The translations under genes were made by a program, and so were the position numbers. Below, piece after piece: positions 43,000 through 55,690 of a stretch of 64,000 bases of DNA (its first letter is position 1; every line of letters begins with the position of its first letter). The DNA is from Undaria pinnatifida. Taxonomy: Eukaryota > Sar > Phaeophyceae > Laminariales > Alariaceae. The notes below the pieces were generated by a model. That model saw nothing but the letters and a program-made list of their open reading frames with translations, did no database searches and was not told the DNA's origin. The stretch spans positions 19,879,932 through 19,943,931 of the forward strand of contig JABAKD010000025.1 in the NCBI GenBank assembly GCA_012845835.1, in the 5' to 3' direction.

Positions 43000-43375
43000 C
43001 ATGATCTATATAATCTATATCTTTCAGGGCAGACATATCCCTCTGCTCTACACGTGATCTGTATGGTCTGGATCATGTTTGCCCGGCGAGAGTCGTAGAG
43101 TCGGACGATTTGAATGATCTAGCGCATGTTTCCTTCCTGTGTTGGATCTGTACTAATAATACACACAGATCATCTGATCCTGCTCAACACGCCATCACAA
43201 ACATGTAGATGATCTATTAATAGATGAGCTATGTGATATCTATGATACATATGATCCATATTATATATGATCTATGTGATCTATGTGATTTATATGATCT
43301 ACATGATTCATATGATATAAATGATCTGTATGATTTGTATGATATATATGATTTATATCATGATCTGTCCGGGGT
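43000..43375. repeat. GATCTATGT-type A/T-rich minisatellite
   Basis: Degenerate 8-9 bp units TATGATCTA and ATGTGATCT, most regular at 43195-43370. A shorter patch occurs at 35705-35765. Confidence 0.8.
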
Positions 43376-43979
43376 GTGAGCTACAGCAGTAGTAGTAGTT
43401 GTAACGGCCAACCGAGTAGAACCTGAGGCCGCTCGCCCGCACTATACGCACTACTATATAGATACCGCCACACGGAAGCTGTCCGGAGACGGGACACTTT
43501 GACCCCACCCCTTGACCGACGGCAGTTTTCCAACGATTTACCTTGACCAACGGGTAGGTGTTCTTACTCTAGACTGTAGCGTGTGGAACCATCGGTTTAA
43601 CACCTTTTTTTGCTTTTAACGGCTGGACGTTTTCCCTTGACTGACCGTTCTCTTTGGACATTTTTGACCGCCACACACGAATACATACTTTACGCACAAT
43701 TTTTGTACGCACGCGTATGTATGTACATAATATACATGTTGGCTGTTCTACATCTATCTAACAGGCAACAATTCCCCCGGGACAGAAGAGAAGTGCATCG
43801 AGGATGGCTCCAGGGGGTCAGTAGGAGGAGAGTAAACCTTCGCAGACTTAACATATCTTCTCTTCTTTTACTCGCGTGACTCGCACGGCGTCATAGAGAT
43901 ACCTTCGGCGACAGAGTATGATACGGTATATCTTTCTTGGAGACGAAAAAGCTAAACAGCAGTGTTCCATAATACTCAC

Positions 43980-44105
43980 TCGTAGATCTTGGGATAACAA
44001 GATAGCATCTTCAAGGTGCGAAAGGAAGTAGGATATCGCATCATTGAGTACGGTAGCAGTTAGCAGTACTCTACCGTGTGCGTAAGAACACAACAACATT
44101 GATTG
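43980..44105 (-). CDS. Gene B, possible upstream exon
   Basis: Minus-strand exon of 42 codons between GCCGACAG| and CTACGA|GTGAGT, phase 0 on both sides, as expected if it precedes the exon at 40856-40975. It reads QSMLLCSYAHGRVLLTATV then LNDAISYFLSHLEDAILLSQ and DLR. It is less charged than the other exons, so the link rests on phase, strand and a strong donor. Confidence 0.3.
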
Positions 44106-44664
44106 CTGTCGGCACACAGCTCCCACGCGCAGCGGCAAGTAGATAGAGGTAGAGAGATGCGATGCGAGCCTGTATCGATATATATACCAGTATAAACTAT
44201 ATCAATAGGACGATATACGCGTTATATTGCCACACCATCTTGGAGTGGTGAGTATTTGGTACTCGTAGCGTATTTTAGTACGCACGACGAACACATAAAT
44301 GCATGGGACGCATGTATCCCGTACAAGCCGCGTTCATTGCGCTTTCCTGTCTGCTCTGTTTTAATCTATCAATACATAGTGTAGTATTGATTAATCGCAA
44401 CCTAAAAGCGGGCTTGGTTTTGAGTTTTGCAAGTAGTATGTAGTCTATGTTGTTGGTGTTTTGTTACTTGATTGATCATGATTATTTGGTTGTTTGTGTC
44501 TTGTATCACGCTTAGCATTGCATACTAAAACCTGACCTGGTATGTGTATATGATAAGTCTTACGGTACTTTGGTATATTTTAGTGGTGCTGAAACCAGTA
44601 CGATTTGTTTGAAAATTAAAGACACATACATACATACATACAGTTTTGGTTTGTCTATATTATG

Positions 44665-45000
44665 AAAATAAAAATACACTCCAGCTGTGAGATCGAAGAT
44701 TTTGTCGAAACTCCTCTTTGCAAGCTGTGTGTGATACTCCGATCACGCGTATTACTGGGTGTGTGTCCTCATTAAGGACATAGGTTTGCGACTACCCTTG
44801 AACTACAGTGAGTGTAGCTTGTTTCAGGGTCAGGGTCAACAGAGTGGTGTTAGTCAGTCTGTGCGCGGAAACTATAAAACCCTTTCTTGAGGGGGGCAAA
44901 ATCTGACAGCTGTGGAAGGAAATGCATCAGTTTATCAAGTGTATGTTATAAGTCGTACAACCAGTCAGTGAGGAGAGGGCGCGGAGTGTTCGAAGGGGTG
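44665..45000 (+). repeat. Dispersed repeat R2, longest copy
   Basis: Contains all R2 blocks in order: GAAGATTTTGTCGAAACTC, CTTTGCAAGCTGTGTGTGAT, GTCCTCATTAAGGACAT, GTGCGCGGAAACTATAAAAC, CTGACAGCTGTGGAAGGAAA. Inverted copies are at 2145-2600. Confidence 0.7.
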
Positions 45001-45420
45001 GGGGGGGGTTGGGGGAGGGGGGGGGGGGGGAGGAGGTTTCCAACAGCTTTAGGTCGCATATACGTAGGGACTTGCTATTCACGTGGAGCTAGGTCTAGGC
45101 GATGGTGCTGGTGGTGGGGAAGGAGGGGGCGTTTGGGGGGGGCGGGGGGGATGAATTGGAGCTAAGGCATGGATCTGGCCAGAAATATAATCATCAGGTG
45201 ATATCAACTGCCTGGGGTAGTGTTTATTACTTTGGCATATATATTTTGATTCTAGGTGGGGTGTTCGAACAAGAGGGAGCGGGCGGGAAAAAATAAGTGT
45301 ACATATTTGTATATAGAGACTAGACTATAGTTTTTGTAATAGACTTTCTAAAAAGCCTTCTTTGATCGGGGGTACCTGGTATACTTATGTGCACGAAAGT
45401 ATAGCAACTTAATATACCAT

Positions 45421-45500
45421 TGTTAAGATACGGCCTCGAAAGGCTTGTAATTAATTTTCCGAATTTGAGATAGTTTGGATGGGTTTCTACCATTATCCCA
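45421..45500 (+). repeat. Truncated solo-LTR-like repeat R1
   Basis: Starts TGTTAAGATACGGCCTCGAA with the terminal hairpin, then diverges near 45500. Confidence 0.55.
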
Positions 45501-48500
45501 TACTAATACAACTATCTATTATCTACGTGGGACAACAATCAAATAATCAAGAACGAGCTGTTGACTTGATTATGACCAGTTAGTTATTATAATATAGTGT
45601 TGAAGTCATTATCTGCAAGCGAGCGTGATATTGATCATGATGATTATTTTGGTTGATTACCAACCCTACTGGCTATCCTCCCATCAAGTATGCTCACTCA
45701 TAACGCGAAACGATTCACTTTCTTGGAGCGACACCATGTGACGCATGAGAGCATGAAGAGAGAGGATGCGGTACCAACATACCAACCTATAATATATTAT
45801 ACTCTGCTGCTGACCACTGGTGTGGTGTGTACCTGGTATATATAGCGATCTATGTTTCAATGCATTCATTCGTAGGGTGCCGGGCCAGAGAGACAAGGTG
45901 CCTATACATGTGTACTTTAAGTATATTGATTGGCGGTACATAATGAAATGGTGCCTGTACGTCTAGACTGTACACATACCTGTCCTGCTGGCGGTATTTA
46001 CTGGTCCACTATATATAGCCACATTTTTTATAATATAGCCACTATCGGCATACAGAGCAGCAGCAACGAGTATGGTCTAATGATAGTAGTAGTAGTATCC
46101 TGGTATGTATGTACCGCGGCCCCCTCTGATAAGAAATCAGCCCCCTCTGATAACACACCGGGCGAGTTGTCGTTTCATTGAGGCGATAATAATCTGGATT
46201 TCTTATTATTGGAGTGTGTGCCCTAAATTAGCTTTGAGTACAACGACAAACTGTGCAGAATGGCTTATTTCTTATTTCCGTATCATAGATTAATTTTTTT
46301 ATGGCGCCTAGATCTGCGCCTATAGACTACCAGTATATGACAAACAAGAAGAAGAACGCGGCGATCGCAAATAAATGGAAAAAATGGAATCGGCTGTGTT
46401 TTGGCTGTACGGATTGTACATGACAACATGTGGAAGGATTAAAATACGTACCTCTCGTACGTCGTAGAGTTCATTAGCCCCTCGTGTCGGTATTCTAACT
46501 CAAAATATCAAAATACAGTCTAGTCCTACAGCAGGAAGAGTCGATTCCGAACGTATCATGATGCTCCTCCAAGAGAAGATAAATACGTAAGAAGTAGTCT
46601 AGACCCGAGACCCGACGAAAAGGCTGCGAGATCGCGTGACGCCTGTTTGTTGCGATTATTTTAGCCGCTGACTCTGTGCTGTGTGGAATTTTGGAACATT
46701 GCTTGGAGTTTATTGATACCAACACGTCATGATACAGACGTTACCGGGGGGTATGTGAATATTTTCATTTTTAATTATGCTCGTACAGACTGGTCCGGGG
46801 CCGCGAGGAGAGTCATCATCCATGTTAGATATTCACAGCATGGATGGTCATTGTTACTTGTTACAGTATCACCATGCTGGGCTCACCGCAGCAGCTGCTG
46901 CTGCTGCTGCTGCTGCTATGTAGACAGACAACAGATTCTGGCAGTGGTCTGATGACTGGGCGATATATACCACACCGACCGGTGTGTACGAACGGTAAAT
47001 TTGCCTACAACCCCAAAAAAGAAGAAAAAAAAACACCAAAAAAAGTCCCGAAATATTTTGTATGCAATGTACTCGCCCGCCCATCCATGGACAAATAAAA
47101 TAAACACCCGCACGCGTAGCATACCAACCACAGAGTGTGAGCCCCCCGGCCAGAGAGAGCGGGTGGCGGGGATAGGCGGGTATGTACAGCTACAAAACAA
47201 CAGTAGTATCTAGATTTCCCGATGGTTGGTTGCTATGGTACACGAATGAACATGTGCATGTGAATCCACAGCGAATCCTGGATTCAATGAATATTTTTAT
47301 TTCGTACGCGCTTCATATATTTGGATTTATTCCTACCTCCAAAGCTCCCACGCAATCTTCTACGGCTGCACCCATATTTCTCCCGCTCCTGCAGTTTCCT
47401 TCTTTTCTGTATCATCCGGCCCCGAGACAGAGGCTGGGTAGAGGTAGGGAGGGAGGTAGGGAGCGGTGGCAAGGCAGCAGCAGCAGCAGCAGCGACCTGC
47501 CGCTGCGTATGCTATGTGTGCAACCACCTGTCGTATATACGCTTGGGGTAGGATCATCATGAACATCAGGTAGGTCGACATGACAGCAAACGACAGAAAA
47601 TCTTGGAAAATCGTTTACTCGTGGCTAGAAGGAGTAGAAGTGGTCAGAAATTTAAATACCGTATTGATTATATTTTCGAATGTATAAAGTTTCTAAATTT
47701 CAACTAGAGGTGGTGTGGAGTTTGTTAGAAGACCAGATACCGTTCGTAAACCGTGTTGGTTGACAAAGATATGGGTAAGAAAATTATGGATACGTATGCG
47801 AGAACCCTTCATACGCGTAAATCCATACGTACAGAACAAAATCTTAATTTTTCAAAAAAAATCTACCGATTTAAAAGGTACAACGGGCGCCGAACAGCGA
47901 GGAAAAAGGTATTATTTCGGTGAAAAAGGTACAATGGGCCGGTCGAATGGCGAGGTGGGACGAAAAAACACTGAAAAGGTATTTTTGCAAGTTGTGCGGC
48001 TTCCATGTTTTCGACTCTTAAGTTTAGTCACCCCGCACCCCGAACCCTCCGGGTGCTTTTCGTTTGAGCCGGGACAGCCGGGACATTGCCACCAACCATG
48101 CCGCCTCCGACTGGCCCAGCGTGGGGCGACTTTGATATGGTGATTGGGCGAGTGATTTGGGTTCCGCTTTCAAAGTTTTTTAAGGGTTCCGCCTTTTTCA
48201 GCCTTTTTTCCTTCCCTCCGTGTTGTGGTTTTGTTTTTGTGTTGCTGTTTGACAATTGTCTTGCTTTTATCATTGAGAGAGAGGGGGAGGTCCTGGTGCC
48301 AAAGAAAGAAGACGCAAAAGAAGGCCGAACGATTGTGATTTTTGTTTCCGTGGGCTGCTCGCCGCTGCAGCCAGTTAAAGTTTATAGTCAGTCGGCCAGT
48401 GGTTCCGCGTTTGTTGTTGTTTTAGTTTGTCCTCCGACGCTGCTTCAAGTACGAAGGTACAGCAACCTGTACAACAACGACAACAAAGCAGTACTACTAG

Positions 48501-48600
48501 ACTACAGTAGCAGCGGTAGTGCCCAACAATCCCAAGGAGGATAATCCTATCCTTTCCCATCACCGTCGTCGTCATCATCTTCGCCGAAAAAACACTTCAT
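45501..48600. other. No confident gene; possible gene B 5' region
   Basis: Two minus-strand frames deserve mention: 46495-46725 (76 codons, ordinary composition) and a charged segment at 47325-47440 (QKRRKLQEREKYGC) before GGAG|GTAGGA. Neither can be phased to other exons. If gene B starts here it would be divergent from gene D. Confidence 0.25.
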
Positions 48601-48603
48601 AGT

Positions 48604-48699
48604 TTTATAGCTGGACGGCACACAACATATTCCGAAAAACAGTGAGTAGCAGTTACTTTAGCAGCAAGAAGAGGAGGAAGAAGACGTAGCAGAGAGAGA

Positions 48700-48734
<35 letters not shown>

Positions 48735-48848
48735 GCAGCCGTATACGTCGAGCCAAGCCAACTAGCGACAACACGCCGAACACATACACAGCCAGGAGGG
48801 GAGGAGGCGACGACACGAGGTGCAACCAACAGAGAGGGCTTTCGTTAG
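48604..48848 (+). promoter_or_regulatory. Putative promoter and 5' leader of gene D
   Basis: A TTTTATAG motif near 48604 could serve as a weak TATA-like element. A (CAG)n-rich stretch (48700-48740) lies in the likely leader. A TAG stop directly precedes the chosen ATG at 48849 in frame. Confidence 0.3.
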
Positions 48849-48943
48849 ATGTTGGTGGCGGTGCGTCCTCTCACCGGCGCTGCTCGCCATCACCACGACG
48901 GCGGACTTATGAAGTCGGGGTCCAATTCTACACAGCACAACAG
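48849..48943 (+). CDS. Gene D, exon 1 (EsV-1-7 domain protein)
   Basis: ATG 48849 is the first in-frame Met after a TAG at 48846. 31 codons (MLVAVRPLTGAARHHHDGG then LMKSGSNSTQHN) plus AG end at a strong donor CAACAG|GTGAGAG, phase 2. A second in-frame ATG at 48909 could also be used. The acceptor at 50685 restores an Arg codon (AG|A) and enters the long exon in its only open frame. The whole model is 95 + 2490 + 105 + 289 nt, that is 992 codons and a stop. Intron 1 would be 1742 nt. The acceptor lies after a C/T-rich tract of more than 60 nt; a second acceptor at 50715 is in the same phase. Confidence 0.55.
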
Positions 48944-50685
48944 GTGAGAGCCCACAGTATAAAATAGCGCACGTTTAGAGACCTGGCGCACCAACGAGCG
49001 GCAGCAGCAGCAGTAAGAAGAGCGACACAGAGCAGAAGAAGCAGGGAGCCCCCGACATCGCTATTGTACAACCTCTCTCGGTTGGCATGGTACTTGGGCC
49101 AACTACCATACATAGTTAGTGGTGGTTGGTGGCATGGCGGCGACTGAAACTACCATGGCTACCGGTATATGCCTGCGTTTTCTGTGCGCTCGACGGGCTT
49201 TAGTAAGACACAGAAGCAGTGCAGCCATGGTTGTCGTATCATTTCACTGGTGCTGTGATACTGCTGTACCTAGCGTCTCAATCGTCTTGAGTTGACGGGT
49301 CTTGTGTGGGTTAGATAAGCGGACTTTCTCCACATCCATTTTTCATGATTCCGGCTTCTTTCCAATCAACCGCCACACACCGCCACCGCCACCGCTACCC
49401 CCGAGCAACTCACCCGAGACGGCTGCGCCATGCTGTGCACTGAGCTCGTCGAGAGGCCGCCCACATCATAGCAGCAAGCAGCAGCAGCAGCAGCAGCAGC
49501 AGCGGCAGCAGCAACAACCTGTACCGTCGTCGCCGTGCGCCCTTCGACCGGGTTTTTATTTTTATTTTCGTTTTGGTCTATTCCGCGAAGGCGGGGCATT
49601 TATTTTGTTTTGTTGCGCGGGAGGAAGAGGAAAACACCTAAAAATTGAAGTGGAAACGGAAGGCTGGAAACTAAAAATCGGCCCAGTTTTTTTTTTCACA
49701 CGACACAGAAATCGTGATTTGACAACATTGGTTCTTGCTGCTCGGACTTTAGTATGAATATTAATAGTACGTTGTGTTATTTCATCGTGTCGTTTCATAC
49801 CATGCACGGCTACAGACAGGTCTTGATCGATGTAGAGCTCCGACATGAAAATTCTTGCACGTCATCAACAGAAAAGGGTCGCAGGGGATACAAGGACCCC
49901 GTGCGTTCGCCATGCATCATTATGGAGAGCATTTCGTGCCAGGTAGACGGGAGCCCGACCTTGCATAGCTCGTCGTACGTTGCATACCGATACTCGTACT
50001 CGTATGTACAGCGCGTGATACTTTTTTTTCGGCCCTGGTCTGATCCTCCGCCATTTTTTACATGAGCAAAGAATAGTATAACGCCGTGGGTTACCACCAA
50101 CCAATCTCTACGTTCTTCTTTGACTGCTCGTGCTGCCTTCTTCGTGTACGACTGCAGATTGCCTCTGGGTTTGAGTATGAATTCAGGATTATTAATGGTC
50201 GTGGCGGAAGTTTTTTTTTTGTTTTTAGACAAGAGGTGACCCGCAGAAACCGAAAAGCATCCCAAGACATCTGAAACAACAACTGGATAATATACCAGGA
50301 ATGCTTTTCTGTCTCCAAAGAACATGCGCACATCCATCCTCGCGCGCTCCTCCTCACACGCAGAAATATTACACGCTACGCATGTGGACACCGCCATGAC
50401 GTGACTTGACAAAAAAAATATTCCAGAATTCTGTTTCCACAACCTGTGCATCTTTCCGTCGGGTCGAAGTCTCCCGTTTTTCAGTTATAATGTCACCGCC
50501 GGTTGGTTGGTGACGTCGATCAGAATAGAGAGACACCCCCTCGCAGCCGATGTCTCCTGTTTCGTTGAAAAATAATGAAATATTTTATTCAATTAAGATA
50601 CAATGTATAGATACCCCCCCCCCCCTTCCCTTCGCTCTCCTTCCCGTCCTTCCTCTCCCTCGTATTATTTGTCTCCCTTGTACAG

Positions 50686-53175
50686 ACACCACAGTTACCC
50701 TACTATTAATAACAGGTATGAAGAAGAAACCCCAGGGCCACCCCAGCCCTCTCTCCACAAGTACAGCGCCAGCCTTGACACATCTCGTCTCACCGCCGGC
50801 GGTGGCGGCGGTGCAGCCCTCAACAACAGCACCAGCAACACCAGCACCAGCACCAGCACCAGCAGCACCAGCAGCACCCCGGGGATCCATACCGCCCTTG
50901 ACCAGGGGCTCGGACTTGCCGCACCCCCCACCTCTTCCGCAACCGCCGGTTCTACGCTGCCCCTCCCGCGCCGCTACTCGCGCCGCTACTCCCGCGGTAC
51001 CCCAGGGGGGGGCGACTTCTCCTCCGGCTCGCGCCGGTTGGCGACATTCCACCCTCACGGTTTTCCTTCTGAATCTGCCGGCGGCGGGGGCGGGAGCGGG
51101 GGCGGGGGCGGGGGTGGTGGCGGTGGCAGCAGCGGCGGCGGCAGCAGCATCGAAAAGCACAAGAGCCAAATCCGACGGTTACATTCCTTGCAGCGAACCG
51201 CCGGGCATTCTTACGACGAGGAGGAATTCGAGTTTCTCCGAAACCTTCTCCAGGAGGCCGGGGAGGGGGCCGCTCCTCTTTCTTCCTCCGCAGCTGCCGG
51301 TGACACGGCTGCCACCGCGGTCGCCGCCGCCAGCGCCGGCGCGCCGCACACCCCAACCCGCGCGCACCGTGCACACCACGCCGCGCACCACGCCGCGCGT
51401 CACGCGCATGCACGCACCGCTTCGGGCGGAGCAGGAAGAGGAGGTATTCCATGCCGTGAAGACAACGACAACGACGCCATGCCGTATATGCCCACTACCA
51501 GCAGCAGCAGCAGCACCACCGTCGTGGAGGGGAACGCTACTTCAGAGACGACGCCTGCCGCCAAGGCCGGCGGCTCTTCCCTTCCTATCCAATCCCTTCC
51601 TATCCAATCCAACTCGCGATCGCAGTCTCAGCCTCTCCCCCTCTCCCCGATGCTCTTCGCCGGCGGGTCTCCCGCGGTGATAGAGCCGGAAGCGCACCCG
51701 GCGATGTCGGGGGGAGGAGGCCCACGCTATGAGGGTAAGGGTTTTGAGGGTGTTCACCACCGACACCATATCGGTGGCGGCGGGGGTGGCAGCACCGGCG
51801 GCGGTGGTACCGGCGGCGGCGGTGGTACCGGCGGTAGCGGTGGCGATAGCGGTGTGGCGGTCGAAGAAGAAGACGCGACGTCGGCCTACCACGTGACTGA
51901 GGAGGAGCGGATGCAGGCAGCGGACGACGTTTCGGCGTGCATCTGGCTCGCGGGCGACAGGCTCCGTGAGGCGCTGATCGTGCGTGTCCGGGAGACGTGG
52001 CGCGACCTAGAGGCAGAGATAGAGGCAGACGCGGCGATCCACCGCGCTGCCAGCAACGCCGCCGCGGCCGCGCACGCCGCCGAGCCAGCCCTGCGGCGCC
52101 AACGCCAGCAGCAGCTGCAGCACCAGCAAGCGCAGCGGAAAACATTTCGGCAGAGATTGGCAACGCGGCTGGAAAAAACTCGGAAGGTGGTGGAAGAGGA
52201 GCTTAGGGCTGCCGACGAGGCTGCCGCGGGTAACGGCGACGACAGCGTCTTCTGCGACCCCGGGCGGTGGAACGGAAGCTCCGCTCTCCGAGGCGACGTC
52301 CGCGCGAAGCTCGAGTCTTTTCAGGAGGACAACCTGTTGGACCCGACCTCCGGCGAGTACGCGCGGTTCTCCACAATTAACTGCAGGGAGGATGTGCTCG
52401 AGCGGCAGCGGAGCACGAGGGATGCCGTGGTTGCTAGCGTTGCTTCGTCTAGCGACCCGGCTTTTTCGTCCACTGGTGGCTGCCGCGGCGCTGTCGGCGC
52501 TGGCTCTAGCGCTAGCTCGAGGCATTTGGGGGGGGGAACGTGGGCGAGGAGACCAGTGGGAGCAGCAGCAGCGGCAGCGTTAGCGTCAGGGGGGGTACAC
52601 GCGGATTCTGCTCTAAGGGATGGTGGTGGTGGTGGTGGTGGTGGTGGTGGTGGCGGTGGAAGCGGGCTACCCGAAGGTCTATTGGAACAGCTGGAGGCGA
52701 ATCACCTCGCCGCGGAGGAGGAGCGGAGGGCGTCGCGCGGAGAGTCGAGCGGTGACATCAAGCAAGGTCTGATGCAGAGTCTCGAGGCCACGCGCGTCGC
52801 TGCCGCGGCTGAGATCCTGAAGGCTGGCGGTGCCCGCGGTATCAGCGGGGGTAAGGCGGGAGGTGCCGACAGCAATCGCGGTGGTGGTGGTATTGGTGGC
52901 TACGGGGCTGGTGGTAGTGGTGGTGATGGCTTTGGTGTTGGTGTTGGTGGTTTCGGTGGTGGTGTTGGTGGTTTTGGTGGTTTTGGTGGTGGTGGTGGTG
53001 GATTTGGTGGCGTTGGTGGTGCCGGCAGCTCGGGCGAGAGCTTTGGGTTTACAAGAGCCACGCCGCAGAGCCGAGACGCGCTGCGAGGTGGAAAGGGGGC
53101 GACAGGCGGCAGGAGGGAGGGCGGGAAGAGGAAGAGGTCGGGCAGCGGCGGGAGACGATGCAAGCACGAAGATTG
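50686..53175 (+). CDS. Gene D, exon 2 (low-complexity region, helical island, first Cys of EsV-1-7 repeat 1)
   Basis: 2490 nt, the only long credible coding exon in the window. Model residues about 33-430 are Ser/Thr/Gly/Ala/His-rich and disordered. Residues about 431-545 form a conserved-looking helical island (TEEERMQAADDVSACIWLA, then LREALIVRVRETWRDLEAEI, then Gln-rich helices). Shorter helices (LLEQLEANHLAAEEERRA, LMQSLEATRVAAAAEILKA) follow among Gly-rich linkers. Residues 845-848 (KRKR) resemble a nuclear localisation signal. The exon ends RRCKHED plus TG|GTGAGG. Read straight through, this gives Trp-stop; spliced, TG becomes Cys862, giving C-X4-C. The overlapping 376-codon frame is a Pro/Ala-rich shadow. 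Confidence 0.75.
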
Positions 53176-55504
53176 GTGAGGTCCTGAGAGTTGTGCCCGT
53201 CGACGTCATCCCTATCACGAGAGTGACACAGAATAGGGTAGAAAATTATTCTTTTTTTTAGATGCGAACGTGCCTGGTAGCGGTCTTGATAAAAGCAAAA
53301 GACCATGCGGGGTTACACTGTCACACCCTTGGGGCCCAGATATTATGGTGACAAAAAAAAACGACAATGTGCAGTCCTGCAGACTATGGTTGTGAGCGCG
53401 GCGTACCGGTAGTAGCATGCAGCGCGCGTGTCGCGCGTGCGATTCCTCGCGTTGATTTTCGGGTACTCCATCTCTGTGATAACGCGGCCTGAAGAAAGCC
53501 CGGGTTGCTCGGGAGGACCGTGGGTGTAAAGCGGCACGTTTTTTATTTTTCACACTTTTTTTCCACACGATATGACGAACACTTTTTGGTGGCCCAGATA
53601 TTTTGTTGAAAAAAAACAACAAGCAGACAGCAGTGCAGCCTGTTCAGTCGCCACCTAGGAACAGCGCGTGCTGCAGTACAAGCATCCACCCCATGCTGCG
53701 CTTGTGTCGGACACATCCCCTAAACCAGCAGCCCGGAGTCTCTTCTTCGTGTGCCCCCGTCACGCTGGAATCGTCCTGTGTTTTCTCCTCCTGTCAATTC
53801 TTTTTTTTTTCCCGTTTTTTTTTTTTGTCCTCTCCGATAGATAGAGTAAAGGTCAAGCTCTCACCTTACAGCAGTAGTTCCACGTGCTTCCATACAACAT
53901 CATCATGTCGCGTGTCAATTAAGCCCGATTGCGTTTGCAAATCCGGCGCTAGCAGGCGTGCCCGCGGTTTCCCGTAGCAACAGGCAGCGCAAGCTGTCGT
54001 AGTCTCCGAACGCGTGAGTTTTGTCGATCCGGCTTGGTCCCAGGGGATCAAGTGCGGTGGAGACATACCCACCCGGATGTTTTTTTGTCGTAGCTTTCCC
54101 TTCCCTGAGCTACCAAAGGGATTAAATCGTCAATACTATTAAATCAGGATATACACCACCGTACACCGCCCGGACTCTCTCTAGTGAATGCATAGCATTG
54201 CGCGATCAAGGTGTCACACGCAGCTGCAAGGAAGAGCGACGAACATCTCGATCGCCCTCCATCGCTACTGATGAGTTAGGTGTGTGTGTGTGTTTTTTTC
54301 AGAGATGTCATGCACTCCCTTCCTTAGCTACTCGTGGCTACCCGGCCCAGTCGCGGCGTGCCTGCCGCGTTAGCGCTGCATCCACGTGGAGGGAAAAACA
54401 AAGAAAAACATGAAAAAAAAAAAAAAATTGAAAACAGCAGTGGCACTTTCGTGGAGTTGTAGACTGCTAAATGCTGCACGAAGTTTTTATATAATTTGAA
54501 AAACGTCAGCTGTGAGTACAACCAGTTGAAAAGAAGTTTGCCGCAGACAGTATCGCAAGAAAGGTGCGGCTCTCTCTGCAGGTGCGGCTAGCATGATTTT
54601 AATTCGTGCAAATGAAGACCGCCATTTTTTTTTCGCGCCTTGATCGACCGCCCTAAACACACATGCTCGCAGGCCAAAAACCCGCCTTGATGCTCCCCCC
54701 CCTGAAGATCCCCATCTCCTCAACAGTATAGTATATTAATAGTAGTGTCTTCGATTGTTACCTTTTTTGGATGGGGAGCAAAAGAACTTTGCTGACTTTC
54801 CACTTGACAGGTTTGTTACCAACATCGGACTCCGCCCGGCGCGACATCTGGTTGTTTTTGTCCCCCCTTTTTTCATCCCATTTATTATGTTTGCTCCTTT
54901 TTCTCCACAGCCCTGTCTTTTCTCAGTCCGGATCTGGGGTCACATGGCAGGCACCGGGCACCCTCTTCCCTGCTGCGAACGGTTTATGCTTTCACTTTCT
55001 CAATTCAGATCTGAGGTCAAATAGCGAGCATTCCCCCCCCCCGTACGCCCCGCCGTCCCCCCCGCGACTACGATGCATCCCTCGTTTTTTGTTCGAGAAG
55101 GTTCAGAGTTTAGTTTCCTTGTCAACTCGCCTCGAATTATGCATGCACACGAGGAGTCGTAACGGCGTAGGCGCTATCTGTCTGCTGAAGTGCATACGTA
55201 AAACGCAGTGAAGTGCTGTCTGTATTTGTCGTTGTCGTTGTTGTTGTTGTTGTTGTTGCTATTATTGGGTGTGCATGTACTACCTCGTATCGCATACTCG
55301 TGCCAAAAAACAACTACCTGCTGCTGACAGATGTATCTTTCGCTAATTTCGAGTTGTTTTGTCCCGCCACCCACCACCGCCCTCCACACAACAAGCTGGG
55401 CGTGCACGTGGAAGCGTCCGCACTCATACGCGGGCGCTGTCCCGGTACCGGCACGCTGTGTAAATGTCATGCCTGGTACGACATATCATCCTACTGAGTA
55501 CACT

Positions 55505-55690
55505 CTTCGCTGTGTATGAGCGCCCAATGATGGAGGTGTCTCGATGTCGTACAAGTAGGGAGCTTGCTTCACTATCGGACATGTAAGCACGCCCAAACGT
55601 TGGAGGTGTCTCTATTAGGAGTAGGAACGGTGCTCCGTCTCGAAAGGGACGATTGGTCGATGGTCAAATGAGTTGAAGGCAAGCGACGAA
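55505..55690 (+). mobile_element. LINE 3' tail relic
   Basis: Two tandem fragments (GCGCCCAATGATGGAGGTGT and ACGCCCAAACGTTGGAGGTG) translate as ERP(N/M)(V/M)GGVS-like peptide and then RSRNGAPSRKGR. The same motif ends the LINE relic at 60362-61090. Positions 55640-55790 hold a further duplicated block (CGAAAGGGACG then GGTCGATGGT). Confidence 0.5.

Noticed and set aside
50550-51680. 376-codon plus frame with Pro/Ala/Thr-rich product
   Set aside because: Shadow of gene D exon 2 in another frame of GC-rich sequence; the exon frame has better composition and joins the splice phases.
53175-53179. Taking TGA at 53177 as the end of gene D
   Set aside because: It coincides with a GTGAGG donor, and the preceding C-X4 needs a Cys that splicing to 57172 provides.
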